A DNA stretch of 64,000 nucleotides from Bradyrhizobium rifense. GTDB taxonomy: Bacteria; Pseudomonadota; Alphaproteobacteria; Rhizobiales; Xanthobacteraceae. The stretch spans positions 62,001-126,000 of the forward strand of contig NZ_VSSS01000008.1 of the NCBI RefSeq assembly GCF_008123425.1, in the 5' to 3' direction. Below, piece after piece: positions 35,175 to 44,611 of this stretch (positions are counted from its first letter, which is position 1; the number at the start of each line of letters is the position of its first letter). Under the pieces are notes generated by a model. It ran no database searches. It had not been told where the DNA came from and worked only from the letters and a program-made list of their open reading frames with translations. Made by a program: the position numbers and the translations under genes.

Positions 35175-36011
35175 TCAATTCTCACGCAGTGAGGATCTCC
35201 AAGCAGCGATAAGAACCGCGCCCGGACAAAGCACCCTTTCACCCTCGGCCCTATGCATCTGAAGTCGCGCGAGCACTCGCTGCTCCATCTCGTAGGCGGC
35301 GACCGAAGACTGCCACTCTTGCTGCATGACTAGGCCCCACTTCTCGCCGAGAATCTCGTGCGGAATGTGCTTGTTAATGTCCTGAAGCCTTGCGGCGAGG
35401 TCCTGTGCGTGGCCGATCTTCCAGAGGTCCCGACTGCCGAAACGCATCGCATAGGTGTAGGCGGTCACGGCGGCGGTTCTGGACATCTCTCCGGACCAAT
35501 CAGATGGACGAGGGCCAGTAGTTGGTTTCGCAAAGGTGGCGGCAAGACGCATCTCGGTCCGCGGTAGGATCATCTCAGTCCTTGGCAACGCCAGTACCGT
35601 GGCGGAGTCGTCCGCGTCGAGAAGCACAGCGCGTATCGTTGCCTCGTAGGTAAGTTGCTCCTTCAAGACGTCGATGAGCTTCATGCGGGGATCGTCGAAG
35701 CGCCACGCGCGCAGTATCGGCAGCGCCCTCGGGTGGACGAAGGTTCCGTCGGGATTAAGATCGTGGGCACCTAACGTGGACCGATCGACGAAATCCTCGG
35801 TGGCCACCGCGATGGGCGCGAATTCGGCGAGCCCGAGAAGTCTCCCCCGTTGCCCGGATAGTGTTGGTTCGCCCTGTGTGCCCACGAAGACCAGAAGGTC
35901 TCCCGGCCCCCACTTGGCGATGAGCGTTTCGGAATTACCGTGATTTCCGAAGGAAGCGACGGGGCAGCGGACGGGATCAAATTCGTAGCACCTCTTGGCA
36001 AAGACCTGCAT
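35175..36011 (-). CDS. GIY-YIG (T5orf172-like) protein, fifth gene of the Zorya operon
   Basis: 278 aa. The N-terminal part (residues ~1-130) has GDLLVFVGTQGEPTLSGQRG RLLGLAEFA, reminiscent of PUA/EVE-like modified-base or nucleotide-binding folds. Residues ~190-260 read VTAYTYAMRFGSRDLWKIGH AQDLAARLQDINKHIP, the Y...Y-x-M / WKIG-x-T-x-x-L-x-x-R pattern of the T5orf172 branch of GIY-YIG nucleases, then EMEQRVLARLQMHRAEGERV. It starts 2 bp after the zorD stop on the same strand. No such gene belongs to the described type I Zorya set, so it may be an accessory nuclease effector. Confidence 0.7.
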   Translation of the reverse strand: MQVFAKRCYEFDPVRCPVASFGNHGNSETLIAKWGPGDLLVFVGTQGEPTLSGQRGRLLGLAEFAPIAVATEDFVDRSTLGAHDLNPDGTFVHPRALPILRAWRFDDPRMKLIDVLKEQLTYEATIRAVLLDADDSATVLALPRTEMILPRTEMRLAATFAKPTTGPRPSDWSGEMSRTAAVTAYTYAMRFGSRDLWKIGHAQDLAARLQDINKHIPHEILGEKWGLVMQQEWQSSVAAYEMEQRVLARLQMHRAEGERVLCPGAVLIAAWRSSLREN

Positions 36012-36013
36012 GA

Positions 36014-39013
36014 TTAGGCAGGTTTCCTGAGGTCGTCGAAGACCTCATCGAGATCAGCTTCGGAAACCGGCGGAGCCAATAGGCCTTTGGACATCTCACG
36101 CTTTTTGGCGAGCAGTCGATCTAGTGACATGTCAAACGATTTGTCTGCCCACTTCGGGTGCCGCGCTAGGGGCACGTGAACACTCACGGGCTTGGTTTGT
36201 CCAATGCGGTAAACGCGATCGTTGCACTGGTCCTCGACGGCGGGGTTCCACCACCGGCTAAGATGAACGACGTGATTCGCAGACAGGATTGTCAGGCCGA
36301 CACCAGCAGCTTTTGGCGAGAGGATCATGACATCGAAAGCCTCACGCCCCTCCTCGAAATCGTCCACAAAGGCCTGTCGTCTTGCCCCCGGCGTACTGCC
36401 GTTAATGATGATGGGACGGGGAATGCCCATATCCGTCGCGATCGCTTCTGCCAACATCACTTGCATGGCGCGATGCTCGACGAAGACGAGAGCACGTTCG
36501 CCGCGGCGTTGGACGTTTCTAAGTATCTCAAAGGTCTTCCCGAGCCTTGCTGATTGACCAATCCAAGCGAGGCAATCTTCGCGCTTAGTCAGGTCGAACT
36601 TGCTGGGGTCTCCTGGGAATAGACTGATTCCTCGCAATCGCTGGACGGTCTCGAGCATAGCACCTCGATTACGCTCGCCCGGCGCCAGCGCCTTCTCGAC
36701 CACGTCGTCGTAGTGCTTCGCTTGTAACGGCGGCATCTCGACAGGGTATGGGATAACTGTCTTGCTCGGAAGCGAGACCTTCACGTCCTCCTTCATCCGA
36801 CGCAGAATGATCGAGGGCGCGCTCGCGCTCGGCTTCAGAAGAAGGTCGGACAGCGCGCGGTACCGGTCTATGTCAGCATCTCGATATGTCTTGGAGAATG
36901 TCTGAAGATCTCCAAGTAGGCCCGGCGACACGCGGTCCATTATCGACCACAGGTCTTCGATACGATTCTCGATCGGTGTGCCGCTCAGCCCAAGGACGAA
37001 GTCCGCGTTCATGGCCTTCGACGCCCATGTGTTCAGGGTGCCCGGCTCCTTGATCTTCTGGATCTCATCAAAGACCGCAACGGAGAACTTTATCTTCGCA
37101 AAAGCCACGTGGTTGTCGGCCAAGGTTTCGTAAGTCGTCAATACCCAGTCGTGGTCAGCGATCTTGCGCCAGTCTAGCGGTTCGATGTCTGCAGTAGCTT
37201 GCTCCATGTTTCTAAACTTCCGGATGCCTGATCCGAAGACATCTGCTCGGTTCGGTCCGAGCGCATCTGACGCGAGATGCAGTCCCACCTCCTTGATCCA
37301 GTTTTGGAGGAGGGCGGTGGGAGCAACAATGAGGATCGGAAGCGATCGGCTACCCTTCTTACGCGTTTGAATTTCAGAGTTCTTACGAATCCACGAGAGG
37401 AACGCCAGCGACTGGAAGCTCTTTCCGAGCCCCATATCATCGGCAAGAAGAACACCTTGCCAGCCGGCAAGCCAAGAGTGGATCAGCCATTTGAAGCCAT
37501 CGGTCTGGTGCGGCTTGAAAGCATTTCTGCCGAGGCGTTCGGTGGGTGGGGCCGTTTCAACGAAGGCGCGCCGTGGTACCAGTGTCGCTTCGTAGCTAAC
37601 ATCCTTGAAGTTAGTCTTAATCTGGACGACGAACGAGCCCTTGTGATTGTGCTGGTCTTTCTCGTTTCCACCCGACCGATCTCCCGCATCAGTCGAGATA
37701 GCCAAATCAGGGTCCGTAGCAGCGTTTCCGATCACCTGCCCGAGTATCTGGTGAGCCTGCTCTACGCGGATCTCGACGCCCTTGAAAGCGACGTTGTCCC
37801 GCTTCTCCACCTCGGCCTGACGACACGCTTCATGCAGCTTCTCGACTTCCTCCCGTGTGACCTCGATCTCAGAGTCGCCCACTCGTACCGGAAATCGTTC
37901 GGGCAGCCATTGCGTGGAGGAATTCGACAACCACGATAGCTCGGGGCGCTCCCACAGCCCGAGTCCAGTCACCCGGTCGGAGTATTGGCGGGTCTCCACG
38001 AATAGCGCGTTGGAGAGGCCATCGGACGCTCCAAGTCCGAGCTCTTTCGCGATGGCTGCGCGCGGGTTTTTGACAAATTCTCGCTTCTGAGCATCCGGCG
38101 CCGAACGAGTAGTCTTGACGATTCTTAAAGCGCCCCTCAGATCCGGATCGATCAGTACGTACGTCGTGCGGCGTAACCGATAAGCCCGGCTGACTTCGTG
38201 TTCGCCCTCGAAGGCACGCTGGAAGGCAGTCTGGTCGGTCGCAGCTAAAAGCCGATTTGCTTCCTCGTCGACCAATTCGTCGAATGGGTTCTGGTCTGCT
38301 TCGCCGTCTGTATCGAGAGCCGGGGCGTTGTCGTCCAGAGACCTGGCTTTGCTGCGGCTCATAAGTACGGGGACAAAGTCTAGCGAGCCGGGGACGTCTC
38401 GGACATCGAGCGAGAATGAGCCAGCCTGAAATACAGTGAAGCTCCTAGTAAATTCATCAGCTTCGACCATGGCCGGGTCGACCCGGGCGAGCGCGGCCGT
38501 GACGGCGGCCCACTTCTCCACCCTTTCCTCGATTGGCTTCTGCGCAGCGGCGTTGAACGCCTCGGCTGCGGCGACGAGTTGGAGGAGCGCTCCTTGAAGA
38601 ACGCCAGACCTGCCGCCCCACTGCAACAGAATGCCCATCCGCTGCGGGTCAATGATCAAATAGCTCGTGTCTTTCCAGATGAGGCGAACAGAGGGGTCGC
38701 TACTTAGGGTGCCCGCGAATGAGACGTCCACCATTACTGGTGCGGGACCAGGCAGTCCGATCGTACCGCCAAACGACGAAGTGAATTCGGCGGCCGTGTC
38801 ATTAGGAATCAGAAGCTTGTTTCCGTCCCAGGTTGCGACCTTATCTCGCACGAGCGCGATTAGGCGGCGAGCGATGGGCTGCAACCGGTCTCCGACAGAC
38901 GCCCACGCGTCTTGGCCGAGCTCCTTCGGAGCTCCGATTCCGAGAGTTCGTGGTTGGACGAGCCGTACAGCGACATGTTCGCTCTCGCATGTCGAAACAA
39001 ACTTCGCGCTCAT
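36014..39013 (-). CDS. zorD: Zorya ZorD, SNF2-type helicase
   Basis: 999 aa. Residues ~1-450 form an N-terminal region without a clear family signature. The C-terminal half is a Swi2/Snf2 helicase: HQTDGFKWLIHSWLAG, VLLADDMGLGKSFQSLAFL (Walker A, ~526), APTALLQNWIKEV, VLTTYETLAD, VAVFDEIQKIKEPG (DEIQ box, ~648), LGLSGTPIENRIEDL. Then the second RecA domain: ALVFVEHRAMQ, INGSTPGARRQAFVDDF, MILSPKAAGVGLTI, NDRVYRIGQTKPV. ZorD is the effector helicase/nuclease-like partner of the ZorAB motor. It starts 2 bp after the zorC stop. Confidence 0.92.
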   Translation of the reverse strand: MSAKFVSTCESEHVAVRLVQPRTLGIGAPKELGQDAWASVGDRLQPIARRLIALVRDKVATWDGNKLLIPNDTAAEFTSSFGGTIGLPGPAPVMVDVSFAGTLSSDPSVRLIWKDTSYLIIDPQRMGILLQWGGRSGVLQGALLQLVAAAEAFNAAAQKPIEERVEKWAAVTAALARVDPAMVEADEFTRSFTVFQAGSFSLDVRDVPGSLDFVPVLMSRSKARSLDDNAPALDTDGEADQNPFDELVDEEANRLLAATDQTAFQRAFEGEHEVSRAYRLRRTTYVLIDPDLRGALRIVKTTRSAPDAQKREFVKNPRAAIAKELGLGASDGLSNALFVETRQYSDRVTGLGLWERPELSWLSNSSTQWLPERFPVRVGDSEIEVTREEVEKLHEACRQAEVEKRDNVAFKGVEIRVEQAHQILGQVIGNAATDPDLAISTDAGDRSGGNEKDQHNHKGSFVVQIKTNFKDVSYEATLVPRRAFVETAPPTERLGRNAFKPHQTDGFKWLIHSWLAGWQGVLLADDMGLGKSFQSLAFLSWIRKNSEIQTRKKGSRSLPILIVAPTALLQNWIKEVGLHLASDALGPNRADVFGSGIRKFRNMEQATADIEPLDWRKIADHDWVLTTYETLADNHVAFAKIKFSVAVFDEIQKIKEPGTLNTWASKAMNADFVLGLSGTPIENRIEDLWSIMDRVSPGLLGDLQTFSKTYRDADIDRYRALSDLLLKPSASAPSIILRRMKEDVKVSLPSKTVIPYPVEMPPLQAKHYDDVVEKALAPGERNRGAMLETVQRLRGISLFPGDPSKFDLTKREDCLAWIGQSARLGKTFEILRNVQRRGERALVFVEHRAMQVMLAEAIATDMGIPRPIIINGSTPGARRQAFVDDFEEGREAFDVMILSPKAAGVGLTILSANHVVHLSRWWNPAVEDQCNDRVYRIGQTKPVSVHVPLARHPKWADKSFDMSLDRLLAKKREMSKGLLAPPVSEADLDEVFDDLRKPA

Positions 39014-39015
39014 TC

Positions 39016-40395
39016 CTATCTCACCGTGTATTCGCTCTGCATGATCCGTGTGTTAGTAAGGGCAAAAATTTCGTCAGCCACCTTGCTCTGCCAGCTGTAG
39101 CCGTCCGGCGCCACGTGATTGTATGCGCGCCTTGTCCAACGCCGATCGGAAGCCGGAGCCATTACGTCGTTGGACATGTAGCTTTCGGAATGAAGTTCTG
39201 GCGCGCTCGGATCTTGAGCGTCGTGCCAGATGTTGCATCTTCCGTTGTGGCTCCATTCGGCGACTAGCCCGTTGCCGATGCGCAGAAGAAGACACGAGTG
39301 ACCGCGCTCAATCGGTTTGCTTCCACCCTTGCTCCAAATTGAGTAGGGCGTTTCGCCATCGAACATCCGACGAGCGCGCGCGGCTCCGGCCCTGTCGAAA
39401 ATCACGCACGCGTCGGAGATGAGGTTCCTGTCATAGACGGAGGTCCAGAAAGCCCTGCGGTATTTCCAGTGTCGTTCCAGTGCGATCTCGTCGACGACAT
39501 CGAGAAATTGCCGCAATGACTGCTCGATGAGCCAGCGCTTGACGACATTTGTGCAGTTCATCGGCGACCATTTTGCCTGGCGCGTCCTCGGATCGCCGAA
39601 TTTTCCGAGGAGAAACGCGAGCATGCGGTCGCGGATGGGCTTTTCTGGCATGTTGCCCGCGTGAGGCAGTACGAGAGCGTCAGCCACTAGTCCGCGATGC
39701 CTCTCAAACGGCGCGCCGCCCTTTCTCTTGCCGCACCAGGACGACACGGCTTCTAGCCGATGGGCCGGTTGCATTTCGGCGGCTGCGATGTGGCGAAGTC
39801 CCGCCGCAAATGCCGCTTCGGCTAACCCCGCCTCCGCAGCTAGGTTGCCGATACCTTCAATGGATAGGAGTTCGGATGGCGATAGCTGTCGGACGATAGC
39901 AGCCGAGGCTACGCGAGCCGGCGCCTCTGCGGCATCGAAGATACGAAACGATTGATGTGCGGCCGACCAAGCGCCGGTGAACTTGGGCGCGAGCCGGGCG
40001 AGACATTCGGCCACAGCCTGCAGCGTCTTTGAATCTTCAGGGAACCGCACGGCATAGGCACCGGCGAGCCTACGGAAGTGCGACTTGCGCGAAAGGGCTT
40101 CCACGAGGCGTAGGTATCGATCGAGCAGCTCGGGCTCATCCGCCAACGGACTCACGCCGTCCCAGACACACCAGGGAGCGCGGAGCATGTCCGACGAGTA
40201 CGGCGACAATCCTGCGATGAGCGCGCGTCTGATCCGCTCCGCGATCTCGTCGAGGTCGGGCGGAGCACGAACTTCGACTGATTCTGTTGGCGGGCGTATG
40301 GCGCTTGCCGCGGCCTCAGTAGCGAGCTGCTTAGGAGCGTCGAAGCGAAAGCTTCGAAACGTCCGCAGGTCCTCCAAGGCTGCCTTCAGCGGCAT
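39016..40395 (-). CDS. zorC: Zorya ZorC, EH-signature protein
   Basis: 459 aa. The body is helical (ALEDLRTFRSFRFDAPKQLA). The C-terminal part has the EH-signature pattern: GGSKPIERGHSCLLLRIGNGL VAEWSHNGRCNIWH, then WTRRAYNHVAPDGYSWQSKV ADEI. In type I Zorya the protein acts with ZorD downstream of the membrane motor, probably engaging DNA. It overlaps the zorB end by 10 bp, which implies coupled translation. Neighbours and motifs together make the call firm. Confidence 0.88.
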   Translation of the reverse strand: MPLKAALEDLRTFRSFRFDAPKQLATEAAASAIRPPTESVEVRAPPDLDEIAERIRRALIAGLSPYSSDMLRAPWCVWDGVSPLADEPELLDRYLRLVEALSRKSHFRRLAGAYAVRFPEDSKTLQAVAECLARLAPKFTGAWSAAHQSFRIFDAAEAPARVASAAIVRQLSPSELLSIEGIGNLAAEAGLAEAAFAAGLRHIAAAEMQPAHRLEAVSSWCGKRKGGAPFERHRGLVADALVLPHAGNMPEKPIRDRMLAFLLGKFGDPRTRQAKWSPMNCTNVVKRWLIEQSLRQFLDVVDEIALERHWKYRRAFWTSVYDRNLISDACVIFDRAGAARARRMFDGETPYSIWSKGGSKPIERGHSCLLLRIGNGLVAEWSHNGRCNIWHDAQDPSAPELHSESYMSNDVMAPASDRRWTRRAYNHVAPDGYSWQSKVADEIFALTNTRIMQSEYTVR

Positions 40396-41327
40396 CGAGA
40401 GGTCCCCTCCTGATTGAGTTGCGCCATGCGCTCGATTTGCTGTCGGATCTCGTCGTTGAGCGTCTTGATCGCGCGAATGTCGTCGATGCCGTACTTGGTT
40501 TCAGCGTCCATCACGAACCGGAGATCGATGCGGCGGTTTCTGGCCCAGAAGTCCCTGCCATCTGCCGCTGTGATTGGACGTGTGGAAGAGTACCCCGCGA
40601 CCGAAAGGATCTGCTCACCACGCCGGTTCCGGAACTGCCGCAGCTCGGGTTGATCGGCGAGGATTTCACGATAGGTGTTGGTTGCCCGTTCCGTCGACAG
40701 CTGCCAATTGTTGCGATCACGTTGGACTGGGTCGGCCACTCCCGTGGAGTCAGTGTGCCCCTCCAGGAAGACCGTCTCAAGCACAGCGCCGCGATGGCCG
40801 GAGCAATGGTCCGTCGCTCCGTCTTGGCAGGCTGAATAGCGCTGGATGATCGGCTCAAGCACGCGCGCTATACGCGCCACGTTGTCCCGCGCGGCCGGGT
40901 CCAAATCGGATTTGTTCGGATCGAACCGGATGGCTCGCTCAGACAGCCTGACCACACCATTTTGCTCGTCGATCTCGACCTGTTGGATGCCCTCCGCCTC
41001 CAGTCTTGACTTAATGTCAGTGAGAAGCTTCTGACGCTGGTCGGCCGCGACCTGCAGTGCCTCAATCGGCCCGCGGATCGTCTGCTGGACCGACGCAATC
41101 TTCGTATTGACGTCGGCGCTTAATGCGGCGTTTTCGTTGACGACTGCCTGGAGGCAGTTACGGATGCGTTCCGCATCCTCGTCACCCTTCCTGAAGTTGA
41201 GCGCGAACATCATCAGCATAATGATGAACAAGAATAGCATTCCGACCATCATGTCGGTCATGGAGATGAAGTAGTTTTCGTCCTCCGCCTCGTGACTTGA
41301 CCCCGCGTCTAGTTCGATCTCGCTCAT
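40386..41327 (-). CDS. zorB: Zorya ZorB, MotB/OmpA-like stator subunit
   Basis: 313 aa. A short cytoplasmic start leads into one membrane helix (YFISMTDMMVGMLFLFIIML), which carries Asp25, the proton-relay residue of the MotB family. The C-terminal OmpA/MotB peptidoglycan-binding domain has IRFDPNKSDLDPAARDNVAR, VFLEGHTDSTG, WQLSTERATNTY, GYSSTRPI and RNRRIDLRF. In Zorya, ZorA5B2 forms a proton-driven motor that senses phage at the envelope and signals through the ZorA tail. The gene starts 6 bp after zorA ends. Confidence 0.95.
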   Translation of the reverse strand: MSEIELDAGSSHEAEDENYFISMTDMMVGMLFLFIIMLMMFALNFRKGDEDAERIRNCLQAVVNENAALSADVNTKIASVQQTIRGPIEALQVAADQRQKLLTDIKSRLEAEGIQQVEIDEQNGVVRLSERAIRFDPNKSDLDPAARDNVARIARVLEPIIQRYSACQDGATDHCSGHRGAVLETVFLEGHTDSTGVADPVQRDRNNWQLSTERATNTYREILADQPELRQFRNRRGEQILSVAGYSSTRPITAADGRDFWARNRRIDLRFVMDAETKYGIDDIRAIKTLNDEIRQQIERMAQLNQEGTSRCR

Positions 41328-41333
41328 CGCGGT

Positions 41334-43718
41334 TTACTCCGCTGCCTCTCGCTGCGCGATCCTGCCAAGAAAGTCCTGTAATGCCTCCGCAATATCTGTT
41401 GTGTTTGCCTCCAGTGCTGCCGCCGCTCCTGACAGACCAGTGATGGCGCGCCCGCAGTTGGTGTCGATTTGACCGACGAAGTCCTTGATGGACTCTTGGT
41501 ACTTGTTCGACTCCTCGATGATCGAAGCGACGGCCGCCGCCAAAGACGCGTCGACGCGTTCGAACTTGGCGGAATACTCGCTCCAGAGCTTCTGGAGTGC
41601 CTGGTGTTGGACGAGGAGCGACTCTGCGAGCTGTCGTGCTGCACCTTGGCTTTCGTGCAACTCGACGACGGAGGCGCGCAGTGACTGCGACATCTCTTGA
41701 GCTGATGTTGCGATCTGCGACGAGGCGTGCACAAGTGGCTGGGTTGCCGCCGCAACTGCCTCCGCGGCTTTTCCAAATGAAAGAGCGACGCTCTCGGAGC
41801 GCTCAGTGCTCAGGCGGAGGCCTTCCGCTTGGCGGCTCATGGCGGATTCCGTCTCCTTAAACGTGGAAGACAGTCGCTCAACGTCGGAACGCATAGTGGA
41901 AAGGACTTCACCCATCCCCGAGCGCAACGCCTCCGCCGTGTGCGAGGCGGCCTTGGAAGCGGCCTCCATGACCCCATCGAGGGCGGCGCGCGAGCGATCC
42001 ACTGAGGCGTTCGCCTCGGACGCCGCCAACTCGGTGACTTTGCGCATGTGCGATTGGAGCACTTCCATCTGCTCTTGAGAGCGCTGACGCATTTCCTCTT
42101 CGGCCACGCGGAAGCCCTCCGCCGCGCGCGCGACTTCGGTCCGGACACCGTCAAGCATATCCCCAATGCCCGAGCGGATGGCTCCGGCGCCATCTTCGGA
42201 AGCCTTGGCCGTCGAGCTCGCCAGCTTCTCGATAACTTCACGAAATCGGGCGGCAGCTTCAGCGGATTCCCGCGTCATCACGTCCTGAAGGCTCGACATG
42301 ACCCGCCCGAATCCATCCATCTGGCTTCCGACCTTGGCCAGCACGTCCCGCAGACCTTCCTCCATGATTCCCGTAGCGCTTTTCGACGCAGCTTCTGTAC
42401 TAGCCTGGACCAGATGCCGAGCTTCCTGGGCAGCCGACGTGAGGGTTTGGACCGCATGCTCGACGGCTTCCTTTCCGCCGATGCTAGATTGCGAAAGCTT
42501 CTCGGTAGCATCCGCGACCAGACGCGCGAAGTTGTCGGTCGCGCTTTCGATCTTTGTCGCGAACGCGTCCCCTGTCGAAGCCAGCTTTTCCTGCATAGCC
42601 CGAATTACCTCGCCACTGCTGGCGAGTGCGGCCGATATCTCGCGCAATTCCCGTCCAGCGCTGCCCTGGACTACTTCGCTAAATTGCTCCAGAAGCCCCT
42701 CAGTTCCAGTCTTGGTCGCGTTCTCCATCTGAGTGGCCGTAGCCTCGAGCGTTCTCGAGAGTGGCTCCACAGCTTGAGCGACTGCTGTTCCGATTGTGGG
42801 AGCGATCGCCGCCCCCAATTTCTGAAAGTACTGATCCGTATTCATCTCGCGCAGCTGCAGAAGCTGCTGCTGGCCAAGGTCTAAATTTTTAATCGCCAAC
42901 GCCTGGGCCGAAACGGCCGACGTGCGCGCCTCCAGTGCTCGACAGAAACGATCAAACCCCATATCGATGAGGATGCCATACGACCGAAAAAACATGCTCA
43001 GAGCGATTGATGAGAAGAGGCCGGCAATGGACGTAGAGAATTTGAAGGTCGCGGCGTTCAAAAGCTCGCGCAAAGATTGCGTCATGTCGTTCGCGGAGGC
43101 GCCTGTGCCGTGGGAAGCTTTCGAGAGCGCGATTACCAACCCAATAAACGTGAGGAGCAGACCGAGACCAACAAAATAGCCCGGAATGCTAGGCATAAGG
43201 CGCAGACTGAACATGTGTTCGCGCGCGAGGCCGGAATTGAAGAAGCTTTGGGGGCGGACCGTCGAAAACCGAATGACTCGACCGTTCACTTTCTCGCTGA
43301 CTTGGGTTTTTGAATAGGCGAACCAAGCGGCACCGATGAGCGGATCGATTGCAAGCGACTGGTTAAGTGCGTCGTAGTTGGCCTCAAATTCCTTCTGGTC
43401 CTTCAGTTTCTCAACCTTGCGACGGGCACGCCATAGGAGGAAACGAACGGGAACCACGTCCCCCAGAAGGAGCGCGAACGCGATAGCGATGGCACAGCGC
43501 ACGATCTCTGATGCAAGTGCGTAGGCAAACTCGGGCCGGCTTACGTTGTCGATGTTGCTTCGAGTGACTTCTTCCAGGACCTCGCGAACTAAAATAGGAT
43601 TCGCGTGCTCTACGATGAGAGGCAGATGACCTGACATCACGTAGAACGCAACAAAGATACCGATGAGAATCGGCGCCCTGATGATTGGCGACCAAACCAG
43701 CTTTGCACTCGAGATCAA
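41334..43718 (-). CDS. zorA: Zorya ZorA, MotA-like stator with long coiled-coil tail
   Basis: 794 aa, somewhat longer than commonly described ZorA. Four membrane helices: residues 12-36, 72-96, 178-198 and 228-250. The MotA-type region is MPSIPGYFVGLGLLLTFIGL VIAL and FKFSTSIAGLFSSIALSMFF. From ~300 to 760 the protein is a tail of amphipathic, apolipoprotein-like repeats (TSAAQEARHLVQASTEAASKS, GIGDMLDGVRTEVARAAEGF). This tail projects into the cytoplasm and is needed for signalling in studied Zorya systems. First gene of the operon. No ribosome site decides between nearby starts, but the hydrophobic helix 1 supports this one. Confidence 0.93.
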   Translation of the reverse strand: MISSAKLVWSPIIRAPILIGIFVAFYVMSGHLPLIVEHANPILVREVLEEVTRSNIDNVSRPEFAYALASEIVRCAIAIAFALLLGDVVPVRFLLWRARRKVEKLKDQKEFEANYDALNQSLAIDPLIGAAWFAYSKTQVSEKVNGRVIRFSTVRPQSFFNSGLAREHMFSLRLMPSIPGYFVGLGLLLTFIGLVIALSKASHGTGASANDMTQSLRELLNAATFKFSTSIAGLFSSIALSMFFRSYGILIDMGFDRFCRALEARTSAVSAQALAIKNLDLGQQQLLQLREMNTDQYFQKLGAAIAPTIGTAVAQAVEPLSRTLEATATQMENATKTGTEGLLEQFSEVVQGSAGRELREISAALASSGEVIRAMQEKLASTGDAFATKIESATDNFARLVADATEKLSQSSIGGKEAVEHAVQTLTSAAQEARHLVQASTEAASKSATGIMEEGLRDVLAKVGSQMDGFGRVMSSLQDVMTRESAEAAARFREVIEKLASSTAKASEDGAGAIRSGIGDMLDGVRTEVARAAEGFRVAEEEMRQRSQEQMEVLQSHMRKVTELAASEANASVDRSRAALDGVMEAASKAASHTAEALRSGMGEVLSTMRSDVERLSSTFKETESAMSRQAEGLRLSTERSESVALSFGKAAEAVAAATQPLVHASSQIATSAQEMSQSLRASVVELHESQGAARQLAESLLVQHQALQKLWSEYSAKFERVDASLAAAVASIIEESNKYQESIKDFVGQIDTNCGRAITGLSGAAAALEANTTDIAEALQDFLGRIAQREAAE

Positions 43719-44354
43719 GAAAAACGCCCCCAGAACTTATTCCGGACCGAAGCGCATACCCCGTGCTCATCGATCCTTGAATGATGGCCCTCTCACGCTT
43801 GCGGATTTGCAGAAAGTGAGCTCAAGCACCGCTCACGAATCGAACAATTGGTGAACGTGCTTGCCGGCATCTGCTGTCCGTTCTAAAGGCTTCGCGGGCC
43901 GCTGCAATCGCAACTTACGTATTGTCCCTAGCGCAACCGCGGTCAACTCGCGTAATCCCGGAAAAGTTGGACGCAGGCGCGCTCACGTGGGCTATGGCCT
44001 GTGACTTCAAGCGGTAGCCGGTTGCCAGCCATGGGTTGTGCCTCGGACGTTACAACGGACATCAATAGCGGGACCGAGAGGTCCAGAGGACGTACCGTCT
44101 ATTCGGAAGCTGGCATCTATCCGCCGGCCAATCCTCTTGAGATAGCCTCATTTGCATCCGTGATTGTACGGGGCCATGTCTAGTACCGGCATTGTCCACG
44201 CAACTCGCTGCGAGGGAGCGAGTGATTGGCAACCCTTTCGCCGGCATTACTGGATCAGCTGCCCGCCTGATGCAGCACTCATAGGGTTTGGTCGCAAACA
44301 GAGGCAGTTTGTTGACTGTTAAGGAAACTCTCAAAACCTTATCAGTCCAGCCCT
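43719..44354. other. intergenic region upstream of zorA
   Basis: About 640 bp without a supported gene, probably carrying the zorA promoter on the minus strand. I see no clear operator. Confidence 0.4.
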
Positions 44355-44429
44355 ACTGGAACCGAGCGACTCGTACCTCGCCGGGTTCATAACCTGCAAG
44401 TCGCAAGTTTATATCTTGCCTCCTAACCA
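44355..44429 (+). pseudogene. initiator tRNA (fMet, CAT)-like sequence, degenerate
   Basis: Positions 44381-44429 fold like the 3' two thirds of tRNA-fMet. The anticodon arm has a CCGGG stem and loop TTCATAA closed by CCTG (three G-C/G-U pairs below the loop, an initiator mark). The variable loop is AAGTC. The T arm is GCAAG-TTTATAT-CTTGC, and the sequence ends CTCCTAACCA with encoded CCA. The 5' acceptor strand does not pair well (about 3 of 6) and the D arm is reduced. It is probably a tRNA pseudogene or attachment-site remnant, less likely a divergent element-borne tRNA. Confidence 0.5.
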
Positions 44430-44611
44430 ACTAAGTAGCTGCTCTTCAGCGATAAACTAAGTCGCCGCCCACCACGGGTCACTCTCTCTTGCGCCGTCTC
44501 GCCACGCCCAATGATCAGCGCATCCTCTGGCGTATCAATCACCCCAATCGCCGCCCGGAAGCCTCCACTTGGTCATGCCTGGACCACCGCTATCACCAGC
44601 GACGACGCCTA

